Assembly (NCBI GenBank): GCA_905221195.1
Contig: CAJNCF010000008.1
Span: 1-64,000 of the forward strand
Origin: a bacterium
GTDB taxonomy: Bacteria > Bacillota > Bacilli > Lactobacillales > Streptococcaceae
Direction of reading: 5' to 3'
Length of the DNA: 64,000 nt
Numbering within the stretch: the first letter of the stretch is position 1; each line of letters starts with the position of its first letter. Below the pieces are notes generated by a model, which worked only from the letters and a program-made list of their open reading frames with translations, had not been told where the DNA came from and did no database searches. Below, one piece after another: positions 19,498 through 31,170 of the stretch. The position numbers were made by a program, and so were the translations under genes.

Positions 19498-19527
19498 AGT
19501 GGAAAAGAGGTAAAACGAGGTATGGTT

Positions 19528-19782
19528 ATGGAAGCAGTTCTTTACTCAACATTCCGAAATCATTTAAAAGACTACATGAAGAAGGTAAACGATGAATTTG
19601 AACCTTTGACGGTGATCAATAAAAATCCAGACGAGGACATTGTAGTCCTTTCCAAGAGCGAGTGGGATAGTATTCAGGAAACTTTGAGAATTGCTCAAAA
19701 CAAAGAGTTATCTGACAAGATCTTGCGAGGAATGGCTCAAGTTCGTGCTGGAAGTACTCAGGTCCATGTTATTGAGGAGTAA
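19528..19782 (+). CDS. yefM: YefM antitoxin (Phd/YefM family)
   Basis: This 84-residue antitoxin has an N-terminal DNA-binding Phd/YefM fold (MEAVLYSTFRNHLKDYM...LSKSEWDSIQETL) and a C-terminal tail that neutralises YoeB. The ATG at 19528 gives the 84-residue length known for the pneumococcal homologue; two earlier in-frame starts (19489 and 19522) sit on the -10 element or too close to GAGGT. It is followed after 3 bases by yoeB, so the two are translated together. The product represses its own operon by binding TGTACA-type palindromes. Confidence 0.93.
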   Translation: MEAVLYSTFRNHLKDYMKKVNDEFEPLTVINKNPDEDIVVLSKSEWDSIQETLRIAQNKELSDKILRGMAQVRAGSTQVHVIEE

Positions 19783-19785
19783 GAA

Positions 19786-20040
19786 ATGCTGCTCAAGTTT
19801 ACAGAAGATGCCTGGGTAGATTATTGCTACTGGCAAAATCAGGATAAGAAAACGTTAAAAAGAATCAACAAGATAATCAAGGATATTCAACGCAATCCAT
19901 TTACAGGAATAGGTAAACCAGAACCACTCAAGTATGACTACCAAGGAGCTTGGTCACGTCGTATCGACGCAGAAAATCGCTTGATTTATATGATGGATGG
20001 AGATAGCGTGGTTTTTTTGTCCTTCAAAGATCACTACTAA
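19786..20040 (+). CDS. yoeB: YoeB toxin (ribosome-dependent mRNA interferase)
   Basis: This 84-residue RelE/YoeB-fold toxin cleaves mRNA at the ribosomal A site when not bound by YefM. The C-terminal HY dipeptide essential to YoeB is present (FKDHY), as are the conserved WSRRI and ENRLIY segments. The pair appears intact and functional. A terminator overlaps the stop codon. Confidence 0.93.
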   Translation: MLLKFTEDAWVDYCYWQNQDKKTLKRINKIIKDIQRNPFTGIGKPEPLKYDYQGAWSRRIDAENRLIYMMDGDSVVFLSFKDHY

Positions 20041-20066
20041 GTCTACTGAAAGGTAGGCTTTTTCTC
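20039..20066 (+). terminator. Terminator after yoeB
   Basis: AGTCTAC and GTAGGCT pair around TGAAAG and are followed by TTTTTCTC. Confidence 0.75.
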
Positions 20067-20152
20067 AAATCTCTACTAAGCAACTATTTCCAAAAGCAAG
20101 TTTCTTTTAGCAAATGCGTTCCAAATTCCCCAAAACATATTCTATTTTAGGT

Positions 20153-20181
20153 TTGTGAAAATCACTTTTTTATGGTAGAAT
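20153..20181 (+). promoter_or_regulatory. Promoter of rny
   Basis: -35 TTGTGA (20153-20158), 17-base spacer and extended -10 TGGTAGAAT (ending 20181) lie about 50 bases before the rny start. Confidence 0.6.
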
Positions 20182-20229
20182 GTAAAAGAATGTATGTCAT
20201 TCGGAATAACAATAAAATGAGGTAAAAAC

Positions 20230-21843
20230 ATGGAAATCATGTCGCTTGCGATTGCTGTTTTTGCCGTCATCATTGGTTTAGTCATTGGATATGTCAGCAT
20301 CTCAGCCAAGATGAAATCATCTCAGGAAGCTGCAGAGTTGATGCTTTTAAATGCTGAACAAGAAGCAACTAATTTACGTGGACAAGCTGAGCGTGAAGCG
20401 GATTTACTTGTTAATGAAGCCAAACGTGAAAGCAAGTCTCTTAAAAAAGAAGCACTATTGGAGGCCAAAGAAGAAGCCAGAAAATACCGTGAAGAAGTGG
20501 ACGCTGAATTCAAATCAGAACGTCAAGAACTCAAACAAATCGAAAGTCGTTTGACAGAGAGAGCTACGAGCCTCGACCGTAAGGACGACAATTTGACGAG
20601 TAAAGAACAAACACTTGAACAAAAAGAACAAAGTATTTCTGATAGAGCGAAAAACCTTGATGCGCGTGAAGAGCAATTAGAGGAAGTCGAAAGACAAAAA
20701 GAAGCAGAACTAGAGCGTATTGGTGCCCTGTCTCAGGCAGAAGCACGAGATATTATCTTGGCTCAGACAGAGGAAAACTTGACCAAGGAGATTGCCAGTC
20801 GTATTCGCGAAGCTGAGCAAGAGGTCAAGGAACGTTCTGACAAAATGGCCAAGGATATCCTGGTTCAAGCTATGCAACGTATCGCTGGTGAATATGTAGC
20901 GGAGTCGACAAACTCAACGGTTCATCTACCAGACGATACTATGAAGGGACGCATTATTGGTCGTGAAGGTCGTAACATTCGTACCTTTGAAAGTTTGACA
21001 GGGGTCGATGTGATTATCGACGATACACCAGAAGTGGTAACCTTGTCAGGTTTTGACCCGATTCGTCGCGAGATTGCCCGTATGACTATGGAAATGTTGC
21101 TCAAGGATGGTCGTATTCATCCAGCTCGTATCGAGGAGTTGGTTGAGAAAAACCGTCAGGAGATTGACAATAAAATCCGTGAATATGGTGAGGCTGCTGC
21201 CTATGAAATCGGTGCGCCAAACCTTCACCCTGACTTGATGAAGATTATGGGACGTTTGCAGTTCCGTACTTCTTATGGACAAAATGTCTTGCGTCATTCG
21301 ATTGAGGTTGCTAAGTTGGCTGGTATCATGGCCAGCGAACTTGGAGAAAATGCGGCTCTTGCCCGTCGTGCAGGATTCCTTCACGATATCGGGAAAGCTA
21401 TTGACCGTGAGGTTGAAGGTAGCCACGTTGAAATCGGTATGGAATTGGCCCGTAAGTACAAGGAACACCCAGTTGTGGTCAATACCATTGCTAGTCACCA
21501 CGGCGACGTTGAAGCAGAAAGTGTGATTGCAGTGATCGTTGCTGCGGCAGATGCCTTGAGTGCAGCCCGTCCGGGAGCTCGTAGTGAATCTCTTGAAAGC
21601 TACATCAAGCGTCTCCATGATTTGGAAGAAATTGCTAACGGCTTTGAGGGAGTACAAACTAGCTTTGCCCTTCAAGCAGGACGTGAAATCCGCATCATGG
21701 TCAATCCAGGACAAATCAAGGACGACAAAGTCACAATCTTGGCTCACAAAGTTCGTGAGAAAATTGAAAACAATCTCGATTACCCAGGAAATATCAAGGT
21801 AACCGTGATTCGCGAGCTTCGTGCAGTAGATTATGCTAAATAA
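20230..21843 (+). CDS. rny: Ribonuclease Y
   Basis: This 537-residue membrane-anchored endoribonuclease starts mRNA decay. An N-terminal transmembrane helix (about residues 4-24) is followed by a long coiled coil rich in E/K/R to about residue 200, a KH domain ([15 protein letters not shown]), and an HD domain with HDIGKA as the catalytic metal motif and ASHHGD downstream. The length is normal for the family. GAGG lies 7 bases upstream of the ATG. It is transcribed alone between two terminators. Confidence 0.97.
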   Translation: MEIMSLAIAVFAVIIGLVIGYVSISAKMKSSQEAAELMLLNAEQEATNLRGQAEREADLLVNEAKRESKSLKKEALLEAKEEARKYREEVDAEFKSERQELKQIESRLTERATSLDRKDDNLTSKEQTLEQKEQSISDRAKNLDAREEQLEEVERQKEAELERIGALSQAEARDIILAQTEENLTKEIASRIREAEQEVKERSDKMAKDILVQAMQRIAGEYVAESTNSTVHLPDDTMKGRIIGREGRNIRTFESLTGVDVIIDDTPEVVTLSGFDPIRREIARMTMEMLLKDGRIHPARIEELVEKNRQEIDNKIREYGEAAAYEIGAPNLHPDLMKIMGRLQFRTSYGQNVLRHSIEVAKLAGIMASELGENAALARRAGFLHDIGKAIDREVEGSHVEIGMELARKYKEHPVVVNTIASHHGDVEAESVIAVIVAAADALSAARPGARSESLESYIKRLHDLEEIANGFEGVQTSFALQAGREIRIMVNPGQIKDDKVTILAHKVREKIENNLDYPGNIKVTVIRELRAVDYAK

Positions 21844-21852
21844 ATAAGAAAG

Positions 21853-21878
21853 AGCAGTTGAAAAATTACTGCTTTTTT
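21853..21878 (+). terminator. Terminator after rny
   Basis: AGCAGT (21853-21858) pairs with ACTGCT (21868-21873), followed by a T-run. Confidence 0.75.
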
Positions 21879-21966
21879 GTTACACTAGATAGAAAGACTG
21901 TAGAAGGATAGTTTGCGCAAAATGCTACTATCTGAAGGGAAATCTTATTTTATTTTTACAGACTGA

Positions 21967-22608
<642 letters not shown>

Positions 22609-22632
22609 AATTTAGAAAATAGGTACAAGCAA

Positions 22633-22947
22633 ATGATGTTAAAACCCTCTATTGATACCTTGCTCGACAAGGTTCCTTCAAAATATTCACTCGTAATCTT
22701 GGAAGCAAAACGTGCTCACGAATTGGAAGCAGGTGCGCCAGCAACTCAAGGTTTCAAGTCTGAAAAATCAACTCTTCGCGCTTTAGAAGAAATCGAATCA
22801 GGAAACGTAACCATTCACCCAGATCCAGAAGGAAAACGTGAAGCAGTACGTCGCCGTATCGAAGAAGAAAAACGCCGTAAAGAAGAAGAAGAAAAGAAAA
22901 TCAAAGAGCAAATCGCTAAAGAAAAAGAAGATGGTGAAAAAATTTAA
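22633..22947 (+). CDS. rpoZ: RNA polymerase omega subunit
   Basis: This 104-residue subunit helps assemble core RNA polymerase. The conserved N-terminal fold ([20 protein letters not shown] and the AKRAHEL motif) is followed by the streptococcal E/K/R-rich tail. Two adjacent ATG codons (22633 and 22636) are possible starts; both are in frame. It lies between gmk and priA as in most Firmicutes. Confidence 0.96.
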
Positions 22948-23012
22948 GGTTGGGGGGACTCAATCTTATTTTTTCTATTGCAAGAATATACTGATAAGGA
23001 GGAGGTGAGAAG

Positions 23013-25415
23013 ATGGCTATAGCCAAGATTATCGTGGATGTATCCTTGATGCAGACAGACCAGCCCTATAGTTACAGAATTCCTGAGGAATTTGAGGGAA
23101 TGCTAGAAGTTGGGATGAGGGTTCACGTGCCCTTTGGTAAGGGCAATCGCCTGATTCAAGGGATTGTTCTTGGTTTGGAGTCCCAATCAGATGAAGATGA
23201 AGAAGAGATGGAGCAAGATTTAAAAGATATTGCCGAGGTGTTGGATTTTTCACCTGTTCTCACACAAGAACAACTCTGGTTGGCTGAAGAGTTACGCAAG
23301 TCAGTCTTCTCCTACAAAATCTCCATTCTCAAGGCCATGCTACCAGGATTTCTAAATTCTAGCTATGACAAGATTCTCTATCCTCTGGAAGGCCTAAGTC
23401 ATGAAGACCGAGAGCGTCTGTTTGGTTCAGAAGATTCGCTTGCCTTTTCTTCTCTGGATTTAGGTAAGCAAGCTGAAATGATGCGTTTGACTAGAAAAGG
23501 TCTGCTTGGTCTGGAATATCAGGCAGTCGATCAAAAGAAGATCAAGACCCAGTCTTGGTATGAGGTTGACCTTGCTCAATTAGAAAGTGTAGAGATTTCT
23601 GCACGTGCCAAGAAAAAATTAGAACTGAGGGACTATTTACTGTCTTATCCTGAGAGCGCTTCCTTGGCTAGTTTATTAGAGTCCTATTCGCGGGAGCAAG
23701 TCAACTTCTTTGTAGAACAAGGTGCTGTGACCATAGTCCAAAAAGAAGTGCAACGCTCGGCTGCTTATTTTGAAGGGATTGAGGCAAGTAGACCTTTGGA
23801 ACTAAATTCAGAGCAAAGACAGGCGCGTGATGCGGTTGTCAGTGCGATTGGCAGTCATCAGCCTCCCTTCCTCCTTCAAGGGATTACAGGAAGTGGGAAA
23901 ACCGAGGTTTACTTGCAGATTATCCAAGGGGCCTTGGACAAGGGTAAAACAGCCATTTTACTGGTACCTGAGATTTCCTTGACTCCTCAGATGACGGAGC
24001 GTTTTATCGCTCGCTTTGGTGAGAAAGTGGCCATTCTTCATTCAGGCCTGTCTAATGGTGAAAAGTATGATGAATGGCGCAAAGTGGAGCGCGGAGATGC
24101 TCAAGTTGTTGTTGGTGCTAGATCTGCTATCTTTGCTCCGCTGAAAAATCTAGGTGTCATGATTATTGATGAGGAGCATGAAGCGACTTATAAGCAAGAC
24201 AGCAATCCCCGTTACCATGCCAGAGAGGTGGCAATTTTACGGTCTCAATATAATCAAGCGGCCTTGGTCCTTGGTTCGGCAACACCTAGTCTGGAAAGCC
24301 GTGCTCGGGCTGGAAAAGGTGTCTATCAACACTTACGTCTGACCCAACGTGCCAATCCTTTGGCTAGGATCCCTGAGGTTCAAGTGATAGACTTTCGAGA
24401 CTATATCGGACAAAATGAGACGTCAAACTTTACGCCTCCTTTGCTAGAGGCTATCCAAAATCGTCTTGCTAAAAAAGAGCAGGTGGTTCTCATGCTCAAT
24501 CGCCGTGGCTATTCTAGCTTTGTCATGTGTCGGGAGTGTGGGACGGTTGATACTTGTCCTAACTGTGATATTTCCCTGACCTTGCACATGGATACCAAGA
24601 CCATGAACTGCCATTACTGTGGTTTTTCAAAGGACATTCCTCAGGTCTGTCCTAACTGTAAGAGTCGCAGCATTCGTTACTATGGAACAGGGACTCAAAA
24701 GGCTTATGACGAGTTGGCAGAGCTTTTTCCTCAGGCACGCATTCTGCGCATGGATGTGGATACGACGCGCAAGAAAGGCAGTCACCAGGCTCTACTTGAC
24801 CAGTTTGGACGAGGAGAGGCGGATATCTTGCTTGGTACTCAGATGATTGCCAAGGGCTTGGATTTTCCCAATGTGACCCTAGTCGGAGTTCTTAATGCGG
24901 ATACGGCCTTGAATCTACCAGATTTCCGTTCTTCTGAGAGAACCTTCCAGCTCTTGACTCAGGTGTCAGGTCGAGCAGGTCGGGCTGAAAAAGCAGGTCA
25001 GGTTTTGATTCAGTCCTATAATCCGCAGCACTATGCTATTCGATTTGCCAAGGATCAGGATTACGAAGGCTTTTATGCTTATGAAATGGGAATTAGACGA
25101 CAACTTGGCTATCCACCTTACTATTTCACGATTGGCATTACCCTTTCTCACAAAAAAGAAGAAGTGGTTGTCAAGAGTGCTTATGAAGTTATGAACATCT
25201 TGAGGTCAGGTTTGTCAGAGACCAGTAAGATTCTCGGGCCGACGCCCAAGCCCATTGCTCGTACCCACAACCTTTATCATTACCAGATTTTAATTAAATA
25301 CCGTTTAGAGGATGAACTTGGTCCGACCCTCAATCGAGTACTGGCCTTGACTCAAGAACGAGAAAATAGTGAGCTCCGTCTCAGCATTGATCAGGAGCCA
25401 CAGCAATTTTTATAA
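23013..25415 (+). CDS. priA: Primosomal replication restart helicase PriA
   Basis: This 800-residue superfamily 2 helicase reloads the replisome at collapsed forks. The N-terminal DNA-binding domain leads to Walker A GITGSGKTEVYLQ (about residue 290) and the DEEH box. A zinc-binding insertion contains eight cysteines in pairs (CRECG, CPNCD, CHYCG, CPNCK); the helicase C-domain and a C-terminal domain follow. GGAGGTGA precedes the ATG at 23013. It is tightly followed by fmt (12-base gap). Confidence 0.96.
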   Translation: MAIAKIIVDVSLMQTDQPYSYRIPEEFEGMLEVGMRVHVPFGKGNRLIQGIVLGLESQSDEDEEEMEQDLKDIAEVLDFSPVLTQEQLWLAEELRKSVFSYKISILKAMLPGFLNSSYDKILYPLEGLSHEDRERLFGSEDSLAFSSLDLGKQAEMMRLTRKGLLGLEYQAVDQKKIKTQSWYEVDLAQLESVEISARAKKKLELRDYLLSYPESASLASLLESYSREQVNFFVEQGAVTIVQKEVQRSAAYFEGIEASRPLELNSEQRQARDAVVSAIGSHQPPFLLQGITGSGKTEVYLQIIQGALDKGKTAILLVPEISLTPQMTERFIARFGEKVAILHSGLSNGEKYDEWRKVERGDAQVVVGARSAIFAPLKNLGVMIIDEEHEATYKQDSNPRYHAREVAILRSQYNQAALVLGSATPSLESRARAGKGVYQHLRLTQRANPLARIPEVQVIDFRDYIGQNETSNFTPPLLEAIQNRLAKKEQVVLMLNRRGYSSFVMCRECGTVDTCPNCDISLTLHMDTKTMNCHYCGFSKDIPQVCPNCKSRSIRYYGTGTQKAYDELAELFPQARILRMDVDTTRKKGSHQALLDQFGRGEADILLGTQMIAKGLDFPNVTLVGVLNADTALNLPDFRSSERTFQLLTQVSGRAGRAEKAGQVLIQSYNPQHYAIRFAKDQDYEGFYAYEMGIRRQLGYPPYYFTIGITLSHKKEEVVVKSAYEVMNILRSGLSETSKILGPTPKPIARTHNLYHYQILIKYRLEDELGPTLNRVLALTQERENSELRLSIDQEPQQFL

Positions 25416-25427
25416 GAAGGAGAAGAT

Positions 25428-26363
25428 ATGACAAAACTAATCTTTATGGGAACTCCCGACTTTTCAGCAACAGTCTTAAAAGGGCTTTTGACAGATAACC
25501 GTTACGAAATTCTAGCCGTTGTAACCCAGCCAGACCGTGCTGTCGGACGTAAAAAAGTGATCCAAGAGACACCAGTCAAGCAGGCTGCCAAAGAGGCTGG
25601 ACTTCCTATCTACCAACCTGAAAAATTATCTGGAAGTCCAGAGATGGAAGCGATTATGAAGCTAGGAGCAGATGGAATTGTGACTGCTGCTTTTGGGCAG
25701 TTTCTCCCAAGTAAACTCCTTGATAGCATGGATTTTGCGGTCAATGTTCACGCTTCCCTCCTTCCAAAACACCGTGGTGGTGCGCCTATCCATTATGCCT
25801 TGATTCAAGGGGATAAGGAAGCTGGTGTGACCATTATGGAAATGGTTAAGGAAATGGATGCAGGAGATATGATTTCTCGTCGTAGTATTCCTATCACAGA
25901 TGAGGATAATGTCGGCACCTTGTTTGAGAAATTAGCTCTCGTTGGTCGTGATTTACTTTTGGACACTCTGCCTGCCTATATTGCTGGTGAAATCAAACCT
26001 GAACCGCAGGATCCAAGTCAGGTTAGTTTCTCTCCAAATATCAAGCCAGAAGAAGAAAAGTTGGATTGGACTAAAAGCAATCGCCAACTCTTCAACCAAA
26101 TTCGTGGCATGAACCCCTGGCCTGTTGCCCATACTTTCCTTAAGGGCGACCGATTTAAGATTTATGAAGCCCTACCAGTAGAAGGTCAGGGAAATCCAGG
26201 TGAAATCCTTTCTATCGGTAAGAAAGAATTGATCGTCGCTACGGCTGAAGGAGCTTTGTCTCTTAAACAAGTGCAGCCAGCTGGTAAACCTAAGATGGAC
26301 ATTGCTTCCTTCCTCAACGGTGTTGGACGGACATTGACTGTAGGAGAACGATTTGGTGACTAA
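25428..26363 (+). CDS. fmt: Methionyl-tRNA formyltransferase
   Basis: This 311-residue enzyme formylates Met-tRNAfMet using 10-formyl-tetrahydrofolate, allowing initiation. It shows the formyltransferase signature [14 protein letters not shown], with catalytic Asn/His/Asp context near VNVHA, and the C-terminal tRNA-binding domain. AAGGAG is 6 bases upstream. Its end overlaps the GTG start of rsmB. Confidence 0.97.
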   Translation: MTKLIFMGTPDFSATVLKGLLTDNRYEILAVVTQPDRAVGRKKVIQETPVKQAAKEAGLPIYQPEKLSGSPEMEAIMKLGADGIVTAAFGQFLPSKLLDSMDFAVNVHASLLPKHRGGAPIHYALIQGDKEAGVTIMEMVKEMDAGDMISRRSIPITDEDNVGTLFEKLALVGRDLLLDTLPAYIAGEIKPEPQDPSQVSFSPNIKPEEEKLDWTKSNRQLFNQIRGMNPWPVAHTFLKGDRFKIYEALPVEGQGNPGEILSIGKKELIVATAEGALSLKQVQPAGKPKMDIASFLNGVGRTLTVGERFGD

Positions 26364-27669
26364 AGTAGAAACGGCTAGAAATCTAGCTCTAGCAATATTA
26401 GAGGATGTCTTTATCAATCAAGCATACTCAAATATCGCATTAAATAAGCATCTCAAGGGAAGTCAATTTTCGGCAACAGACAAGGGCTTGGTAACTGAGA
26501 TTGTCTATGGAACGGTAGCCCGTAAATTGACGCTGGAATGGTACCTATCCCACTTTATCGAAGATAGAGACCAGTTAGACAGCTGGCTCTATGTTCTGCT
26601 TCTCATGAGTGCCTACCAACTTCGCTATTTGGATAAGATTCCAGACCATGCTGTGGTCAATGAAGCAGTAGAATTGGCTAAAGTTCGTAAAAAAAGTAGC
26701 GAAAAATTGGTCAACGCTGTCTTACGCCGTATCCTGCGTGAAGGCTGGCCAGATATTGCCAGCATCAAGCGAAAAAACAAGCGTGATTCCATTGCCTATT
26801 CTCTCCCAGTTTGGCTAGTTGCCAAACTCAAGGAAGAATACGGTGAAGAGAGAGCGCAAGCTATCTTTGAAAGCCTTTTGGTGCGAAATAAGGCCAGTAT
26901 CCGAGTGGCTGATTTAAGTCGAAAAGAGAAAATTCAAGCTTTGTTGGAGGCTAGTGATTCATCTTTATCTGTTTCTGGTCTCGTCAAGGAGCAAGGGCAT
27001 TTTGCAGGTCATGATTTGTTTGCAGAAGGTGCTATAACCATTCAAGACGAGTCTAGTCAACTGGTTGCTCCGACTCTTGATCTACAAGGCGATGAGCAGG
27101 TCCTAGATGCCTGTGCAGCTCCAGGTGGGAAAACAGCCCATATAGCCTCTTATCTCACGACAGGTCAGGTTACTGCTCTGGACTTGTACGACCATAAGTT
27201 GGACTTAATTCAAGAAAATGCCCAACGTCTGGGAGTCGCGGATCGGGTTCAAACGCAAAAATTAGATGCCAGAAAGGTGCATGAGTTTTTTGGTCAGGCT
27301 TCTTTTGATAAGATTTTGGTAGATGCTCCCTGTTCAGGAATCGGTCTTTTGCGCCGAAAACCAGACATCAAATACAATAAAGAAACGGCAGATTTCGCGT
27401 CCTTACAGGAAATTCAGCTAGAAATATTAGGTAGTGTTTGTCAAACACTAGGCAAAGGTGGTATAATAACTTATAGTACCTGTACCATTGTTTCAGAGGA
27501 GAATTTTCAAGTCGTTGAGGCGTTTTTAGAAAGTCATCCCGAGTTCGAGCAGGTAAAACTAGAACATGAATGTAAGGATATCATGAAAGATGGCTGTATC
27601 CTCATTACACCTGAATTGTATGGAAGTGATGGATTCTTCATCAGTCAATTTCGCAAGATATCGGATTAG
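26356..27669 (+). CDS. rsmB: 16S rRNA (cytosine-967-C5)-methyltransferase RsmB
   Basis: This 437-residue protein has an N-terminal NusB-like domain and a C-terminal SAM methyltransferase domain. Motif I is [12 protein letters not shown]; the two catalytic cysteines are in DAPCSGIG and YSTCTI. It methylates C967 of 16S rRNA. The GTG at 26356 is preferred: AGGAG lies 9 bases upstream and it matches the pneumococcal N-terminus ([11 protein letters not shown]). A TTG one codon earlier is also possible. It overlaps fmt by 8 bases. Confidence 0.94.
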   Translation: MTKVETARNLALAILEDVFINQAYSNIALNKHLKGSQFSATDKGLVTEIVYGTVARKLTLEWYLSHFIEDRDQLDSWLYVLLLMSAYQLRYLDKIPDHAVVNEAVELAKVRKKSSEKLVNAVLRRILREGWPDIASIKRKNKRDSIAYSLPVWLVAKLKEEYGEERAQAIFESLLVRNKASIRVADLSRKEKIQALLEASDSSLSVSGLVKEQGHFAGHDLFAEGAITIQDESSQLVAPTLDLQGDEQVLDACAAPGGKTAHIASYLTTGQVTALDLYDHKLDLIQENAQRLGVADRVQTQKLDARKVHEFFGQASFDKILVDAPCSGIGLLRRKPDIKYNKETADFASLQEIQLEILGSVCQTLGKGGIITYSTCTIVSEENFQVVEAFLESHPEFEQVKLEHECKDIMKDGCILITPELYGSDGFFISQFRKISD

Positions 27670-27683
27670 GAAGGAACTGACAC

Positions 27684-28424
27684 ATGGAAATTTCATTATT
27701 AACAGATGTTGGTCAGAAACGAACAAATAACCAAGACTATGTCAACCACTATGTCAATAGAGCTGGACGTACCATGATTATTTTAGCTGATGGGATGGGA
27801 GGTCATCGCGCAGGGAATATCGCTAGTGAAATGGCGGTAACAGACCTAGGTATAGCTTGGGTTGATACCCAAATCGATACAGTCAATGAAGTGCGTGAAT
27901 GGTTTGCCCATTACCTAGAAATTGAAAATCAAAAGATTCACCAACTTGGACAAGATGATGCCTATAAAGGAATGGGAACAACTCTAGAAGCTGTTGCTAT
28001 TATTGGCAATCAGGCTATCTATGCCCACATTGGAGATTCTCGTATCGGTTTGATTCGTGGGGAAGAATACCATCAGTTAACGAGCGACCATTCCTTGGTC
28101 AATGAATTGCTCAAGGCAGGTCAATTGACACCAGAAGAAGCAGCCAGCCATCCACAGAAAAATATTATTACTCAATCTATCGGTCAAAAAGATGAAGTTC
28201 AACCTGATTTTGGAATAATTACTCTTGAGCTAGGTGACTATCTCTTGCTCAATAGTGATGGTTTGACCAACATGATTTCAGGCAGTGAGATTTGTGATAT
28301 TGTAACCAGTGATATTCCTTTGTCAGATAAAACAGCGACACTCGTGCGTTTTGCTAACAATGCAGGAGGTTTAGACAATATTACGGTTGCCCTTGTTTCT
28401 ATGAACGAGGAGGATGCAGAATGA
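27684..28424 (+). CDS. phpP: PP2C-type serine/threonine phosphatase PhpP
   Basis: This 246-residue soluble Mn2+-dependent phosphatase reverses StkP phosphorylation. It has the PP2C metal motifs: [25 protein letters not shown] and [14 protein letters not shown] precedes the ATG. The stop overlaps the stkP start by four bases (ATGA), a coupling conserved in streptococci. Confidence 0.97.
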   Translation: MEISLLTDVGQKRTNNQDYVNHYVNRAGRTMIILADGMGGHRAGNIASEMAVTDLGIAWVDTQIDTVNEVREWFAHYLEIENQKIHQLGQDDAYKGMGTTLEAVAIIGNQAIYAHIGDSRIGLIRGEEYHQLTSDHSLVNELLKAGQLTPEEAASHPQKNIITQSIGQKDEVQPDFGIITLELGDYLLLNSDGLTNMISGSEICDIVTSDIPLSDKTATLVRFANNAGGLDNITVALVSMNEEDAE

Positions 28425-30322
28425 TCCAAATCGGCAAAATTTTTGCCGGACGCTATCGGATTGTGAAACAGATTGGCCGAGGAGGCATGGCAGATGTCTA
28501 TTTGGCCAAGGATTTAATTCTAGACGGAGAAGAAGTGGCAGTGAAGGTCCTGAGGACCAACTACCAGACGGACCCGATAGCTGTAGCTCGTTTTCAACGT
28601 GAAGCGAGAGCTATGGCAGATCTAGACCATCCTCATATCGTTCGGATAACAGATATTGGTGAGGAAGATGGTCAACAGTACCTCGCAATGGAGTATGTTG
28701 CTGGGCTAGACCTCAAACGCTATATCAAGGAACACTATCCTCTTTCTAATGAAGAAGCCGTCCGCATTATGGGACAAATCCTCCTAGCCATGCGTTTGGC
28801 CCATACCAGAGGAATTGTTCACAGGGACTTGAAACCTCAAAATATCCTCTTGACACCAGATGGGACTGCCAAAGTCACAGATTTTGGGATTGCGGTAGCC
28901 TTTGCTGAGACGAGTCTGACTCAGACTAACTCTATGCTGGGTTCAGTTCATTACTTGTCGCCAGAGCAGGCGCGTGGTTCGAAGGCAACTGTACAGAGTG
29001 ATATCTATGCTATGGGGATTATTTTCTATGAGATGCTGACAGGCCATATCCCTTATGACGGGGATAGCGCGGTTACCATCGCCCTTCAGCATTTCCAGAA
29101 ACCACTGCCATCGGTTATGGCTGAAAATCCATCTGTGCCTCAGGCTTTGGAAAATGTTGTCATCAAGGCAACTGCTAAGAAATTGACAGATCGCTACAAA
29201 TCAGTCGCTGAAATGTATGTGGACTTGTCGAGTAGTTTGTCTTATAATCGTCGCAATGAACCAAAGCTGGTCTTTGACGATGCGACTAAGGCGGACACCA
29301 AGACTCTACCAAAAGTATCTCAGAGCACCTTGACCTCGATTCCTAAGGTGCAAACACAGAGTCCGAAGCCACAGACTGCGAAGCCGAGTCAGCAGGTTTC
29401 AGAAGACAATTACGTGACCAAGCCTGTTAAGAAACGGAAATTTAGAGTTCGCTATATGATTTTGTTGGCCAGCATTGTATTGGTGGCAGCCTCTCTGATT
29501 TGGATATTATCCAGAACTCCTGCAACCATTGCCATTCCAGATGTGGCAGGTCAGACAGTTGCGGAAGCCAAGGAAACCCTCAAGAAAGCCAATTTTGAGA
29601 TTGGCGAGGAGAAGTCAGAAGCTAGTGAAAAGGTGGAAGAAGGACGGATTATCCGTACAGATCCTGGCGCTGGAACGACTCGAAAAGAAGGTTCAAAAAT
29701 TAATTTGATTGTCTCATCAGGCAAGCAATCTTTCCAATTGAGTAATTATATCGGCCGTAAATCCACGGATGTTATCGCAGAACTCAAGCAGAAGAAGGTT
29801 CCTGAAAATCTCATCAAGATCGAGGAAGAAGAATCAAGTGAGAGCGAAGCAGGAACTGTTCTCAGACAGAGTCCAGCTGCTGGAACAACCTATGATTTGA
29901 GCAAGGCATCAACGATTACCTTAACCGTTGCTAAGAAAGTAACCAGCGTTGCTATGCCAAGTTATACAGGTTCTAGTCTTGAATTTACCAAAAACAATCT
30001 TGTTCAAATTGTCGGTATTAAAGAAGCCAATATTGAAGTTGTAGAAGTGTCGACAGCTCCCGCTGGAACGGCTGAAGGTACAGTCGTTGAACAGAGTCCA
30101 AAAGCAGGTGATAAGGTTGATTTGACTAAGACGCGTGTCAAGATTTCAATTTACAAACCGAAAACACTGCCGTCAACGTCATCACCAGCATCAGTTCAAC
30201 GTGGAAACCAAGGTTCTACTACAACACCAAGTCAGGGGAACCAACAAGGAAATCAACGAGGGAATGCACCTGCTCCTACTCCATCAAGTAGTGAAGGCAA
30301 CCACGAAAATTCTCGTGATTAA
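28421..30322 (+). CDS. stkP: Eukaryotic-type Ser/Thr kinase StkP with three PASTA domains
   Basis: The protein has 633 residues. The cytoplasmic kinase (about 12-270) has ATP-binding K42, HRDLKPQN with D136, and DFG D154. A juxtamembrane linker leads to one transmembrane helix (about 345-363), then three extracellular PASTA domains (about 370-434, 436-505 and 508-578). A 55-residue S/T/Q/G/N-rich tail (579-633, with [11 protein letters not shown]) ends the protein. As I recall it, pneumococcal StkP has 659 residues with four PASTA domains and almost no tail. Here one central PASTA unit is missing and the tail is longer. StkP senses peptidoglycan and coordinates septal and peripheral wall growth and division. 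The start overlaps phpP. Confidence 0.96.
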   Translation: MIQIGKIFAGRYRIVKQIGRGGMADVYLAKDLILDGEEVAVKVLRTNYQTDPIAVARFQREARAMADLDHPHIVRITDIGEEDGQQYLAMEYVAGLDLKRYIKEHYPLSNEEAVRIMGQILLAMRLAHTRGIVHRDLKPQNILLTPDGTAKVTDFGIAVAFAETSLTQTNSMLGSVHYLSPEQARGSKATVQSDIYAMGIIFYEMLTGHIPYDGDSAVTIALQHFQKPLPSVMAENPSVPQALENVVIKATAKKLTDRYKSVAEMYVDLSSSLSYNRRNEPKLVFDDATKADTKTLPKVSQSTLTSIPKVQTQSPKPQTAKPSQQVSEDNYVTKPVKKRKFRVRYMILLASIVLVAASLIWILSRTPATIAIPDVAGQTVAEAKETLKKANFEIGEEKSEASEKVEEGRIIRTDPGAGTTRKEGSKINLIVSSGKQSFQLSNYIGRKSTDVIAELKQKKVPENLIKIEEEESSESEAGTVLRQSPAAGTTYDLSKASTITLTVAKKVTSVAMPSYTGSSLEFTKNNLVQIVGIKEANIEVVEVSTAPAGTAEGTVVEQSPKAGDKVDLTKTRVKISIYKPKTLPSTSSPASVQRGNQGSTTTPSQGNQQGNQRGNAPAPTPSSSEGNHENSRD

Positions 30323-30325
30323 ACG

Positions 30326-30361
30326 AATCTTTGTCATGATTTCATGGCAAAGATTTTTTTT
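30326..30361 (+). terminator. Terminator after stkP
   Basis: AATCTTTGTCATGA (30326-30339) pairs with TCATGGCAAAGATT (30342-30355), one wobble, followed by T residues. Confidence 0.85.
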
Positions 30362-30410
30362 GACTCCAGATTTGTGATAAAATAGAAAGAGTTGATAAAA
30401 GGAGGAAAGC

Positions 30411-31169
30411 ATGGAAGAATCAAGAGAATTAAATGCCGTCATCGATGTGATTATGCTAGCGGGGACTATTCTCCTTAAAAGTGGCTCAGAGATTCATCGT
30501 GTAGAAGATACCATGATTCGGATTGCGCATTCGCAGGGAATCGTGGATTGCAATGTTCTTGCCATGCCTGCCGCTATCTTTTTCTCGATTGAAAATACCA
30601 ATATTTCGCGCATGAAGCGTGTGACCTCCTCTTCTTATAACATTGAAAAAGTCTGCGATGTGAACCAGATTTCTCGTCAGCTGGTTGGGGGGCAGATTGA
30701 TTTAGAAACAGCCTTCAAGCAATTGACGACCTTGCAAGCTCAACCCCTTCCCTATACCAAGTTGCAGGTAACTTTGGCTGCGACCTTTAGTGCCCCTTTC
30801 TTTTCAGTTATGTTTAGTGGAAATATCTACGACGCACTCGGAGCAGGAGTGGCTACCTTATTTGGTTTTGCCTTTTCCCTTTATGTGGAGAAGTTTATCC
30901 GAATTCCCTTTGTGACAGCATTTGCTGGGGCCTTCGTCTTTGGGATGATTGCCCAGTTTTGGGCTCGCTATACAGGATTTCCTTCAACGGCAGATTTGAT
31001 TATAGCTGGTGCGGTTATGCCTTTTGTACCAGGAATTGCCTTAACAAATGCGGTTCGGGATATTATGACCAACCACATAAACTCTGGTATGAGTAAGATG
31101 TTTGAATCCCTGCTCATTACCCTTGCTTTAGGGGCAGGAACTTCTGTCGCCTTGGTATTGATGAACTAA
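30411..31169 (+). CDS. Threonine/serine exporter family protein, ThrE N-terminal-type half
   Basis: At 252 residues this is the DUF1212-type half of a ThrE-like amino-acid exporter: a soluble N-terminal part (GTILLKSGSEIHRVEDTMIRIA signature) followed by about five hydrophobic segments. In streptococci the transporter is split into two adjacent genes, and the second half starts 2 bases after this stop. The ThrE family exports threonine and serine; the true substrate here is inferred. AGGAGG lies upstream, with a TGTGATAAAAT extended -10 at about 30374-30384. Confidence 0.85.
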   Translation: MEESRELNAVIDVIMLAGTILLKSGSEIHRVEDTMIRIAHSQGIVDCNVLAMPAAIFFSIENTNISRMKRVTSSSYNIEKVCDVNQISRQLVGGQIDLETAFKQLTTLQAQPLPYTKLQVTLAATFSAPFFSVMFSGNIYDALGAGVATLFGFAFSLYVEKFIRIPFVTAFAGAFVFGMIAQFWARYTGFPSTADLIIAGAVMPFVPGIALTNAVRDIMTNHINSGMSKMFESLLITLALGAGTSVALVLMN

Positions 31170-31170
31170 T

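Noticed and set aside
21046..21747. 233-residue frame opposite rny
   Set aside because: It is a shadow of the RNase Y gene arising from its codon use; no family resemblance.
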